Shown here: positions 1 through 7,090 of the stretch, piece by piece
How the letters are laid out: each line of letters begins with the position of its first letter
How positions within the stretch are numbered: position 1 is the first letter of the stretch
Assembly: GCA_903898215.1 (NCBI GenBank)
Contig: CAIUEQ010000322.1
Location: 1-8,481 of the forward strand
From: an uncultured Bacteroidota bacterium
GTDB lineage: Bacteria; Bacteroidota; Bacteroidia; UKL13-3
Direction of reading: 5' to 3'
DNA length: 8,481 nt
The notes under the pieces: model-generated
Databases searched by the model: none
What the model was told of the DNA's origin: nothing
The model's input: the letters and a program-made list of their open reading frames with translations, nothing else
Program-made: the position numbers and the translations under genes

Positions 1-1
1 A

Positions 2-2926
2 AAAAGTCTCACCAAAAACACCTACGAACTTAAAGTTGGAAGCACATTTGATCTTGAATTTTTTATAGATTTTTTAACGGAACATCATTTTGATAGAAGT
101 GATTTTGTTTATGAAGCCGGTCAGTTTTCTATTCGTGGTGGTATTGTGGATGTCTTTTCTTTTAGCAATGATCAACCGTACAGAATTGAATTAAATGGTG
201 ATGAAATTGAAAGCATACGCACATTCGATCCTGCATCACAACTTTCAGTTAAAAGAGTTGATAAGTTTTTTATCATTCCCAATGTTCAAAAAGAAATTGA
301 AAATACTACGCGTCAACATTTTTTTAATTATTTAAAAGATGATGCGATCATTTGGTCGAAGGATTTACAATTGAGTAATGAGATTATTGAAAAAGGTGTT
401 GAAAAAGCGACCTTATTATATAAAAAACTTCAACATTCGAATGATGAAAATAATTTAACGGAGCCTGATAAAGTTTATGTTTCTGCGGCATCCGTTATTG
501 CTGAAATAAAAAAATACCGTGTCATCGAATTTGGAACACGTTTCTATTTTAAAAATCATGAGGCCATAAATTTTAATATTTCCCCACAGCCAGTTTTTCA
601 TAAAAATTTTAAACTGCTCATTGAAGATTTAAAATCCAATCAGCAAAAGAAATTAACCAATTTAATATTTTCAGATAGCAGCAGGCAGATAGAAAGATTG
701 TATAGCATTTTTGATGATCTTGATAAATCCGTTGAGTTTCAACCTGTATATCACGCCATCACAAGCGGCTTCATCGATCATGATCTTGAAATAGCTTGTT
801 ATACCGAGCACCAAATTTTTGATCGTTTTTACAGAGGGAAAATCAAACAAGGTTATACCAAAAGTAAAATTATTACGCTCAAAGAATTGCGTGACTTGAA
901 ACCTGGAGATTATGTTACACATATTGATCATGGTATTGGAAAATTTGCCGGACTCGAAAAAGTTGAAGTGAATGGCAACATGCAGGAAGCTGTGCGTTTA
1001 GTTTATCGTGAAGGAGATTTGCTTTATGTGAGCATTAATTCTTTGCATAAAATTTCGAAGTATGTTGGCAAGGAAGGAACAGAGCCTCGTGTAAATAAAT
1101 TAGGAAGCGATGCATGGGAAAAGTTAAAAACAAATACCAAGAAAAAAGTTAAAGATATTGCGCGTGATCTTATCAAATTGTACGCAAAAAGAAAAGCTCA
1201 ATCAGGTTTTGCATTCACTCCCGATTCGTATTTGCAAACCGAATTGGAAGCATCATTTATGTATGAAGATACTCCTGATCAAACCAAAGCCACTGCCGAT
1301 TTTAAGAAAGACATGGAATCTTCTCAGCCTATGGATAGATTGATTTGTGGAGATGTTGGTTTTGGGAAAACAGAAATTGCTATCCGTGCTGCTTTTAAAG
1401 CTGTGTGTGATAGTAAGCAAGTGGCTATTTTAGTGCCTACAACTATTTTGGCAAATCAACATTATCGAACATTTAAAGAGCGCTTAAAAGATTTTCCATG
1501 TACCGTTGATTATATCAATAGATTTAGATCAACTGCCGAACAAAAAACAATTTTCGAAAAAATTAAAGATGGCAAAATTGATATTTTAATTGGCACTCAT
1601 AAACTCATCAGTAAGGAAGTGAAATTTAAAAATATTGGTTTACTGATTATCGATGAAGAACAAAAATTTGGTGTTGCTGCAAAAGAAAAACTTAAAGCGT
1701 TAAAGGCAAATATTGATACCCTCACACTAACGGCAACACCTATTCCTCGTACCCTGCATTTTTCATTAATGGGTGCTCGTGATCTTTCCATTATCAATAC
1801 TCCACCACCAAACAGGCAGCCTGTTACAACGGAATTACACGCTTATAATGATGAGCTTTTGAAAGAAGTGGTGATGCATGAAGTGGATCGTGGTGGGCAG
1901 GTGTTTTTTGTTCATCATCGTGTAAAAGATATTTATGAAATTGCCGATCGCATCATGAGGATTTGTCCCGGTGTAAAAGTTGGCGTAGCTCACGGACAAT
2001 TGGAAGGGGATAAGCTTGAAGATGTGATGATCAAATTTATTGAAGGCGATTATGATGTGTTGGTTGCCACCACTATTATTGAATCAGGGTTAGATATTCA
2101 AAATGCAAATACCATCATCATCAATAATGCGCATATGTTTGGATTGAGCGATTTGCATCAAATGCGCGGAAGAGTTGGGCGAAGCAATACAAAAGCATTT
2201 TGTTATCTGTTTGTTCCTTCGATGAGCACACTTACCAGTGAAGCAAAAAGAAGATTGCAAGCCATTGAAGAATTTAGTGATTTGGGAAGTGGTTTTAATA
2301 TTGCCATGCGCGATTTGGATATTCGAGGTGCAGGAAATTTATTAGGTGGCGAACAAAGTGGATTTATTGCTGAGATTGGATTTGAGATGTATCATAAAAT
2401 TTTGGATGAAGCGATTGAAGAACTGAAAGAAGATGAATTTACAGAATTATTCAAAGAAGAACAGGTTCATAAAATTGAAGCAAAAGATTGTGTGATCGAA
2501 ACGGATTACGAAGCACTTATTCCTGATCATTATGTTCGAAGCACTAGCGAAAGGTTGAGTTTATACAACGAACTTTCTTCACTCGAAAATGATGAGTCGT
2601 TAGAAAAGTTTGCTACACAATTACGCGACCGTTTTGGTCCGGTGCCACAGCAAGTAATAGATTTGATGGAATTGATAAGCTTACGTGGAGTATCAAAAAA
2701 ACTAGGCTTCGAAAAAATAGTATTAAAGAATTCTCAGTTCGCAGGATTTTTTCCTGATGAAAAGAAACAACATTATTATCAGTCGGAAACGTTCTCCAAT
2801 ATTTTAAAATTCACACAGCAAAACGGTTCACGTTGTAAGCTGAAACAAACTCCCAAAAGTTTGATATTGATGATCAATCATATTTCAGGAATTGCACATT
2901 GCAAGAAAATATTGGGAGAGATTTGA
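2..2926 (+). CDS. mfd: Transcription-repair coupling factor Mfd (5' partial)
   Basis: Mfd is a cytoplasmic ATP-driven DNA translocase that removes RNA polymerase stalled at DNA lesions and recruits UvrA for nucleotide excision repair. The frame is open from base 2, so the start lies outside the window; a GTG at 146 is an internal Val codon, inside the conserved UvrB-like motif RGGIVDVF, and not a start. 974 residues are visible; against the usual 1,100-1,150 residues, roughly 100-150 are missing. In window numbering: remains of the UvrB-homology module (1 to about 140); the CarD-like RNA-polymerase-interaction domain (about 293-385, GDYVTHIDHGIGKF); then the RecG-like motor with Walker A GDVGFGKT (450-457), DEEQ box (551-554), TATPIPRT (from 577) and QMRGRVGR (720-727). 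The TRCF C-terminal domain follows, ending at TGA 2924-2926. All motor motifs are intact and there is no frameshift. RecG and UvrB are excluded because the CarD-like domain and the motor occur together. Confidence 0.97.
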   Translation, partial: KSLTKNTYELKVGSTFDLEFFIDFLTEHHFDRSDFVYEAGQFSIRGGIVDVFSFSNDQPYRIELNGDEIESIRTFDPASQLSVKRVDKFFIIPNVQKEIENTTRQHFFNYLKDDAIIWSKDLQLSNEIIEKGVEKATLLYKKLQHSNDENNLTEPDKVYVSAASVIAEIKKYRVIEFGTRFYFKNHEAINFNISPQPVFHKNFKLLIEDLKSNQQKKLTNLIFSDSSRQIERLYSIFDDLDKSVEFQPVYHAITSGFIDHDLEIACYTEHQIFDRFYRGKIKQGYTKSKIITLKELRDLKPGDYVTHIDHGIGKFAGLEKVEVNGNMQEAVRLVYREGDLLYVSINSLHKISKYVGKEGTEPRVNKLGSDAWEKLKTNTKKKVKDIARDLIKLYAKRKAQSGFAFTPDSYLQTELEASFMYEDTPDQTKATADFKKDMESSQPMDRLICGDVGFGKTEIAIRAAFKAVCDSKQVAILVPTTILANQHYRTFKERLKDFPCTVDYINRFRSTAEQKTIFEKIKDGKIDILIGTHKLISKEVKFKNIGLLIIDEEQKFGVAAKEKLKALKANIDTLTLTATPIPRTLHFSLMGARDLSIINTPPPNRQPVTTELHAYNDELLKEVVMHEVDRGGQVFFVHHRVKDIYEIADRIMRICPGVKVGVAHGQLEGDKLEDVMIKFIEGDYDVLVATTIIESGLDIQNANTIIINNAHMFGLSDLHQMRGRVGRSNTKAFCYLFVPSMSTLTSEAKRRLQAIEEFSDLGSGFNIAMRDLDIRGAGNLLGGEQSGFIAEIGFEMYHKILDEAIEELKEDEFTELFKEEQVHKIEAKDCVIETDYEALIPDHYVRSTSERLSLYNELSSLENDESLEKFATQLRDRFGPVPQQVIDLMELISLRGVSKKLGFEKIVLKNSQFAGFFPDEKKQHYYQSETFSNILKFTQQNGSRCKLKQTPKSLILMINHISGIAHCKKILGEI

Positions 2927-2952
2927 TGGATTGATATTCATAATTGTATTTC

Positions 2953-2975
2953 GTCCCAACGGGACTTTTCGTTTT
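2953..2975 (+). terminator. Short GC palindrome after mfd; weak terminator or REP-like unit
   Basis: GTCCC (2953-2957), loop AAC and GGGAC (2961-2965) form a perfect 5-bp GC-rich stem in otherwise AT-rich DNA, 26 bases after the mfd stop. TTTT follows directly, then CG and TTTT. This could terminate mfd transcription, but the stem is short and the T-run is broken. A compact GC palindrome in an AT-rich intergenic region also resembles bacterial REP elements. With a single copy visible I cannot decide between the two. Confidence 0.4.
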
Positions 2976-3032
2976 CAAAATTAAATATGATTCTTATTGT
3001 AAAACAGGTGCGAAATTTTTTAGGAAATACAT

Positions 3033-3071
3033 TTAAATAATCCCCAAACATTAATCATACTGATTATTTAA
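3033..3071. repeat. AT-rich inverted repeat, 10-bp arms
   Basis: TTAAATAATC (3033-3042) and GATTATTTAA (3062-3071) are exact reverse complements separated by 19 bases. Only two of the ten pairs involve G or C... in fact just the innermost C-G pair does, so the structure would be weak as RNA, and such arms arise easily by chance in AT-rich DNA. It could be a protein-binding dyad, but nothing in the sequence says for what. Confidence 0.35.
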
Positions 3072-3152
3072 TATATTTAAAAAAGGTGTGTTGTTTTACA
3101 GAGTTCATATTTTGAAAAACATAAATAGAAAATGTAAAAATAGATGAAGACT

Positions 3153-3192
3153 AAAATTTGTTTCCGTAGAGGAAAAAGGCAGATTTTTTTTT
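3153..3192 (+). terminator. Bulged hairpin with T-run, terminator-like
   Basis: AAAATTTG (3153-3160) pairs with CAGATTTT (3180-3187) through one G-T wobble. Continuing inward, TTTCC (3161-3165) pairs with GGAAA (3171-3175), leaving loop GTAGA and a 4-base bulge AAGG (3176-3179) on the 3' side. The result is a 13-pair interrupted stem running into an unbroken stretch of nine T (3184-3192). The shape fits an intrinsic terminator on the + strand. It lies about 230 bases past mfd and about 165 bases upstream of the sdh promoter, so it may end mfd read-through or the transcript of an unseen small RNA. The bulge and AT-rich stem lower confidence. Confidence 0.45.
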
Positions 3193-3215
3193 AACTGAAT
3201 TTATCATGAAAATAA

Positions 3216-3275
3216 GATAAGAAACATACAGTAGCTGGTTATTTCTTTAAATAGAACAGACATTTCTTTCTTATC
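3216..3275. repeat. Inverted repeat upstream of the sdh promoter, 9-bp arms
   Basis: GATAAGAAA (3216-3224) and TTTCTTATC (3267-3275) are exact reverse complements, 42 bases apart, and lie about 60-120 bases upstream of the predicted -33 element of the sdh promoter. This position would suit a regulator-binding dyad or DNA-looping site. However, the arms are short, the spacing is wide and I recognise no known operator, so chance is a real alternative. Confidence 0.3.
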
Positions 3276-3333
3276 CGGGCAACTTAATAATTCATTTATT
3301 TAAAAACCTAATAAAATATATGATTTTTATGTA

Positions 3334-3364
3334 TTTGGAATACACATGGCGATTGATAAATTTG
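3334..3364 (+). promoter_or_regulatory. Bacteroidota-type promoter for sdhCAB
   Basis: TTTG (3334-3337), a 19-bp spacer and TAAATTTG (3357-3364) match the primary-sigma promoter described for Bacteroides and Flavobacterium (TTG or TTTG, about 17-23 bp, TAnnTTTG) at every defined position. Transcription would start near 3369-3372, giving a leader of only about 20 bases before the sdhC ATG at 3393. No Shine-Dalgarno sequence is visible in that leader, which is common in this phylum. This is the best promoter match I found in the window. Confidence 0.72.
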
Positions 3365-3392
3365 CCAACTCAAATACCAAAATGTACTATTT

Positions 3393-4064
3393 ATGAACTG
3401 GGTAACTAAAACGTTTACTTCATCCATAGGCCAAAAGTTTATTATGGCTATAACAGGATTATTTCTCATCTCTTTTTTGCTTGTTCACTGTTTCTTGAAC
3501 GCACTGATTTTTTTTAACGATGGAGGCAAGATATTTGACAAGGGGGCCGAGTTTATGGCAACCAATCCAATTATCAGAGTTGTTGAAATAGTTTTATTTG
3601 CAGGATTGCTGTTGCATATAATTAGAGCATATTTATTAATGAATAAAAATAATAAATCGCGCCCAGTTAAGTATGCAGTTCAAAACGGGAAAGCAAATAG
3701 TAAATGGTACTCGCGCTCTATGGGTTTATTAGGGACCTTATTATTAATGTTTTTAATTGTTCATTTAAAACACTTTTGGGTAGTGAGCAGATTTACTGAT
3801 GAAATTTCGAGTGGCAAAGAAACTTTGTTTAACGAAATGAAAGAGGTTTTTGAAAATCCAATGGTAATTGTTGTATATACGTTAGCAATGTTTTCATTAG
3901 CATATCATTTAATGCATGGGTTTCAATCAGCATTTCAAACGTTAGGTTTTAATCATAAAAAATATACACCCTTAATAAAAAGTTTAGGATTGATGTTTTC
4001 TATTATCATTCCTCTAATTTTTGCATTGATGCCACTTGCAATGCATTTCAATTTTATCAAATAA
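3393..4064 (+). CDS. sdhC: Succinate dehydrogenase cytochrome b558-type subunit
   Basis: This is the membrane anchor of respiratory complex II. It holds SdhA/SdhB on the inner face of the cytoplasmic membrane and passes electrons through haem b to quinone. The 223 residues show five hydrophobic helices at about 16-41, 61-82, 109-130, 157-179 and 199-218, the layout of the single-polypeptide, dihaem SdhC/FrdC of Bacillus subtilis and Wolinella. Candidate haem ligands are H32, H75, H124 or H127, and H172 or H175, one per helix in the first four helices; the assignment is inferred from their spacing. The N-terminus (TKTFTSSIGQKFIMAITGL) is typical of the family. The ATG at 3393 fits the nearby promoter, and sdhA follows after 20 bp. 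Because complex II and menaquinol:fumarate reductase share this fold, the physiological direction cannot be read from sequence alone. Confidence 0.95.
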   Translation: MNWVTKTFTSSIGQKFIMAITGLFLISFLLVHCFLNALIFFNDGGKIFDKGAEFMATNPIIRVVEIVLFAGLLLHIIRAYLLMNKNNKSRPVKYAVQNGKANSKWYSRSMGLLGTLLLMFLIVHLKHFWVVSRFTDEISSGKETLFNEMKEVFENPMVIVVYTLAMFSLAYHLMHGFQSAFQTLGFNHKKYTPLIKSLGLMFSIIIPLIFALMPLAMHFNFIK

Positions 4065-4084
4065 TAATTTTAACAAACAGCGAT

Positions 4085-6064
4085 ATGTCAAAATTAGATG
4101 CAAAAATTCCAGAAGGACAATTGGAAACAAAATGGACAAAGTACAAATCTTCAGTTCCACTTGTTAACCCTTCCAATAAGAGAAATTTAGAAATAGTAAT
4201 TGTAGGTTCAGGTTTAGCAGGTGCTTCTGCTGCAGCTGCATTAGCCGAACTCGGATATAAAGTAAAAGTATTTTGTTTTCAGGATTCACCTAGACGTGCA
4301 CATTCAATTGCTGCACAAGGAGGAATAAATGCTGCAAAAAATTATCAAAATGATGGTGACTCGATTTACCGTTTATTTTATGATACCATTAAAGGTGGTG
4401 ATTACAGAGCTCGTGAAGGAAATGTTCACCGTTTATCAGAAGTAAGTGGAAACATCATTGATCAATGTGTTGCTCAAGGAGTTCCTTTTGCTAGAGAATA
4501 TGGAGGGTTATTAAGTAACCGTTCGTTTGGAGGAACCCAAGTTCAACGTACATTTTACGCAGCCGGACAAACAGGTCAGCAACTATTGCTAGGAGCATAT
4601 TCAGCCTTAGAAAGACAAATTGGAATGGGTGCTGTTGAAATGTTCAACCGTCATGAAATGTTGGAGGTGGTGATGATAGATGGAAAAGCAAGAGGAATTA
4701 TAGCACGCGATTTAATCACAGGAAAACTTGAACGTCATTTTGGTCATGCTGTATTATTATGTACAGGTGGATATGGAAATGTTTTTTATCTTTCAACAAA
4801 CGCAATGGGCAGTAATGCTACTGCTGTTTGGAAAGCTCATAAACAAGGTGCGTTTTTTGGAAATCCTTGCTTCACACAAATACATCCAACATGTATTCCT
4901 GTTTCTGGCGATCATCAATCGAAATTAACTTTGATGAGTGAATCGTTACGTAACGATGGAAGAATTTGGGTGCCTAAAAAGAAAGATGAAACTCGTAAAG
5001 CTGTTGATATTCCTGAAGAAGAAAGAGATTATTATTTGGAAAGAAGATATCCTGCATTTGGAAATTTAGTACCTCGCGATGTGGCTTCACGTGCTGCAAA
5101 AGAAAGATGTGATGCGGGTCATGGTGTAGGTACAAGTAGAATGGCTGTATACCTCGATTTTACTTTTAACATGGATCGTTATGGTAAGATTGAAGCAACT
5201 AAAAAAGGAATTCACAATGCCGATGCTGCAACTATTAGAGCATTAGGAAAAGATGTGATCACTGAGAAATACGGTAACTTGTTTGATATGTATAAACAAA
5301 TCACAGGAGAAGATCCTTATCAAATGCCGATGAGAATTTATCCTGCGGTACATTATACCATGGGTGGTCTTTGGGTAGATTATAATTTGATGACAACAAT
5401 ACCAGGGTTGTATGCTTTGGGAGAAGCAAATTTTTCTGACCACGGAGCAAATAGACTTGGAGCATCTGCATTAATGCAAGGTTTGGCTGACGGTTATTTT
5501 GTGATTCCTTATACAATTGGTTCATATTTATCAAAAGAAATAAGTGTTAAATCTATACCAACTTCTCACGAAGCATTTGTTGCAGCAGAAAATAAAGTTC
5601 AAAATGATATTGATAAATTCTTCAATATTAAAGGAACAAAATCTGTGGATCATTTCCATAAACGTCTCGGAAAAATCATGTGGGAAAAATGTGGAATGGC
5701 AAGAAATGAAAAAGGTTTAAAAGAAGCCATTGAAGAAATTCGGGCATTACGTGCTGAGTTTTGGAAAGATTTACGAGTAACCGGTGAGGCAAACGAATTC
5801 AATCCTGAATTGGAAAAAGCCGGAAGAGTTGCAGATTTCTTGGAACTTGGAGAGTTAATGTGTAAAGATGCATTAAACAGAAATGAAAGTTGTGGTGGTC
5901 ATTTCCGTGAAGAATACCAAACAGAAGAAGGGGAGGCAAATCGTGATGATGATAATTTTGCTTTTGTTGCAGCTTGGGAATATAAAGGAGACAACAATTT
6001 TGAAATGCATAAAGAAGAGTTGAAATATGAGAATATTAAGATAGCGCAAAGGAGCTATAAATAA
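4085..6064 (+). CDS. sdhA: Succinate dehydrogenase / fumarate reductase flavoprotein subunit
   Basis: This is the catalytic subunit of complex II, which interconverts succinate and fumarate on the cytoplasmic side of the membrane. At 659 residues it has the long type found beside b558-type SdhC, against about 590 in E. coli SdhA. The FAD-binding loop is IVIVGSGLAGAS (G41, G43, G46). RRAHSIAAQGGI contains H73, the expected covalent FAD attachment site. Expected active-site residues, by family alignment from memory, are H267 in HPT, R331 in PRDVASR (the proton-shuttle arginine), H423 in HYTMGGL and R457 in GANRLGAS. All are present, so the enzyme should be active. The ATG at 4085 lies 20 bp after the sdhC stop with no visible Shine-Dalgarno. 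It is very likely co-transcribed with sdhC. L-aspartate oxidase, a relative, is excluded by length and by the flanking sdhC and sdhB. Confidence 0.97.
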   Translation: MSKLDAKIPEGQLETKWTKYKSSVPLVNPSNKRNLEIVIVGSGLAGASAAAALAELGYKVKVFCFQDSPRRAHSIAAQGGINAAKNYQNDGDSIYRLFYDTIKGGDYRAREGNVHRLSEVSGNIIDQCVAQGVPFAREYGGLLSNRSFGGTQVQRTFYAAGQTGQQLLLGAYSALERQIGMGAVEMFNRHEMLEVVMIDGKARGIIARDLITGKLERHFGHAVLLCTGGYGNVFYLSTNAMGSNATAVWKAHKQGAFFGNPCFTQIHPTCIPVSGDHQSKLTLMSESLRNDGRIWVPKKKDETRKAVDIPEEERDYYLERRYPAFGNLVPRDVASRAAKERCDAGHGVGTSRMAVYLDFTFNMDRYGKIEATKKGIHNADAATIRALGKDVITEKYGNLFDMYKQITGEDPYQMPMRIYPAVHYTMGGLWVDYNLMTTIPGLYALGEANFSDHGANRLGASALMQGLADGYFVIPYTIGSYLSKEISVKSIPTSHEAFVAAENKVQNDIDKFFNIKGTKSVDHFHKRLGKIMWEKCGMARNEKGLKEAIEEIRALRAEFWKDLRVTGEANEFNPELEKAGRVADFLELGELMCKDALNRNESCGGHFREEYQTEEGEANRDDDNFAFVAAWEYKGDNNFEMHKEELKYENIKIAQRSYK

Positions 6065-6198
6065 TATGATGATTTGTAGATGTAAATTCAACTAATAAAA
6101 CATTGTCAAAAAAACATACAATATCTAAAACTAATAAAGTAAATGCGGTTTAATAATCATCAAATTGTCAAATCGATTAATTATCAAATACAAAAAAC
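6065..6198. other. Long sdhA-sdhB spacer with short direct repeats
   Basis: The 134-bp AT-rich spacer holds two pairs of 9-bp direct repeats: ACTAATAAA (6091-6099 and 6130-6138) and ATTGTCAAA (6102-6110 and 6164-6172). An 8-bp palindrome, AATCGATT, lies at 6171-6178. No match to TAnnTTTG was seen, so a separate sdhB promoter is not supported, and no small gene is evident. The two repeat pairs have different spacings (39 and 62 bp), so they are not tandem copies of one unit. They may be chance in low-complexity sequence. Confidence 0.4.
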
Positions 6199-6960
6199 AT
6201 GAGTGGTAATATGAATCTTACACTAAAAGTTTGGAGACAAAAAAATTCAAACGCAAAAGGCGAGTTAGTTGATTTTAAAGTCAATGATATTTCTCCTGAT
6301 ATGTCATTTCTTGAAATGTTTGACGTGTTAAATGAAAGACTTGTTTCAGAAAACACCGACCCAATTGCATTTGATCATGATTGCCGCGAAGGTATTTGTG
6401 GTATGTGCAGTATGTTTATTGATGGTCGTCCGCACGGTCCCAAAGACGGAATAACAACTTGTCAATTGCATATGCGCTCATTTAAAGATGGTGATACAAT
6501 TACAGTTGAACCATGGAGAGCGCAAGCATTTCCAGTTATAAAAGATTTGGTTGTTGATCGTACTGCATTTGATAGAATTATTGCAGCAGGGGGATATATT
6601 TCAGTAAATACAGGAAATGCTCAAGACGCAAATTGTCTTCCAATATCAAAAGATAATGCTGATGAATCATTTGCAGCAGCAGCTTGTATCGGTTGTGGAG
6701 CTTGTGTGGCAACTTGTAAAAATGCTTCTGCAATGTTGTTTGTGTCAGCAAAAGTTTCTCAACTTGCTTTATTACCTCAAGGTGAACCTGAAAAACAATC
6801 ACGCGTATTAAACATGGTTGCGCAAATGGATGCAGAAGGTTTTGGTTCATGCACAAATACCGGTGCATGTGAAGCCGAATGTCCTAAAGGAATCTCGTTA
6901 TCAAACATTGCTCGAATGAATAGAGAATATCTTGGCGCTCAATTTTGCTCTGAGAAATAA
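6199..6960 (+). CDS. sdhB: Succinate dehydrogenase / fumarate reductase iron-sulfur subunit
   Basis: This subunit carries electrons from the SdhA flavin to the SdhC haems and quinone. In its 253 residues the N-terminal ferredoxin domain holds a [2Fe-2S] site with C62, C67, C70 and C88. The C-terminal domain has CIGCGACVATC (C163, C166, C169, C173), then C218, C224 and C228. By homology C163, C166, C169 and C228 bind [4Fe-4S], and C173, C218 and C224 bind [3Fe-4S]. Seventeen residues separate C70 and C88, where E. coli SdhB has eleven; I recall similar insertions in Bacteroidota homologues, so this looks like a lineage trait. The start could be ATG 6199 (MSGNMNL) or ATG 6211; the first is chosen because it keeps the longest frame with an A-rich leader before it. 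A 134-bp gap separates it from sdhA, and a strong terminator follows. Confidence 0.96.
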   Translation: MSGNMNLTLKVWRQKNSNAKGELVDFKVNDISPDMSFLEMFDVLNERLVSENTDPIAFDHDCREGICGMCSMFIDGRPHGPKDGITTCQLHMRSFKDGDTITVEPWRAQAFPVIKDLVVDRTAFDRIIAAGGYISVNTGNAQDANCLPISKDNADESFAAAACIGCGACVATCKNASAMLFVSAKVSQLALLPQGEPEKQSRVLNMVAQMDAEGFGSCTNTGACEAECPKGISLSNIARMNREYLGAQFCSEK

Positions 6961-6980
6961 AAAATCAATAATTGAATATT

Positions 6981-7022
6981 AAAAGATCTCGTTAACTTTC
7001 TAAGTTGGCGAGATTTTTTTTT
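6981..7022 (+). terminator. Intrinsic terminator of the sdhCAB operon
   Basis: The left arm (6981-6998) and right arm (7002-7019) form an 18-pair stem with three G-T wobbles and a tight TCT loop. The GC-containing core is ATCTCG paired with CGAGAT. The right arm runs into nine consecutive T (7014-7022). It lies 20 bases after the sdhB stop codon and has every hallmark of a rho-independent terminator. The A-run at the left foot pairs with the T-run, so it may also work weakly in the opposite direction. Confidence 0.9.
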
Positions 7023-7063
7023 GCAACTAAAAATTATTTTTCTTCATCTATTATTTTAAGTAC

Positions 7064-7071
7064 TTACTTTG
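7064..7071 (+). promoter_or_regulatory. Weak candidate -7 element for the surface-protein gene
   Basis: TTACTTTG differs from the Bacteroidota -7 consensus TAnnTTTG at one position and lies 19 bases before the proposed TTG start, just past the sdh terminator. No TTG is found at the expected -33 distance; only a T-rich stretch containing TTTC lies near 7037-7044. A promoter is needed somewhere between 7023 and 7090 if the terminator is efficient, and this is the best match there. Confidence 0.3.
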
Positions 7072-7090
7072 TGGTAAATCATTCAATAGA

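Larger units (their letters stand above)
2927..3392. other. Gene-free region between mfd and sdhC
   Basis: This 466-bp region is strongly AT-rich and I see no convincing gene in it on either strand. The longest ATG-started stretch I noticed on the + strand (2987-3040) would encode only 17 residues and has no recognisable features. The region holds a short GC palindrome just after mfd (2953-2965), an AT-rich dyad (3033-3042 with 3062-3071), a bulged hairpin followed by nine T (3153-3192), a second dyad (3216-3224 with 3267-3275) and the probable sdh promoter (3334-3364). It is long for a compact bacterial genome, so an unannotated small RNA or an sdh control region is possible, but nothing here proves either. 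Confidence 0.7.

Noticed and set aside
146..148. GTG as the start codon of mfd
   Set aside because: The same frame is open to base 2 and the codons before 146 encode conserved UvrB-like sequence (FVYEAGQFSIRGG), so this is an internal valine of a gene cut by the window edge.
2987..3040. 17-residue + strand ORF between mfd and sdhC
   Set aside because: Too short, with no recognisable motif, signal peptide or ribosome binding site; expected by chance.
5243..5534. Overlapping antisense reading frames within sdhA
   Set aside because: They lie opposite a fully conserved flavoprotein region and resemble no known protein; they are shadows of the sdhA codons.
6578..6868. 96-residue antisense reading frame within sdhB
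   Set aside because: It lies opposite the Fe-S cysteine domain, and its His/Leu/Gln-rich composition is typical of a reverse-frame shadow.
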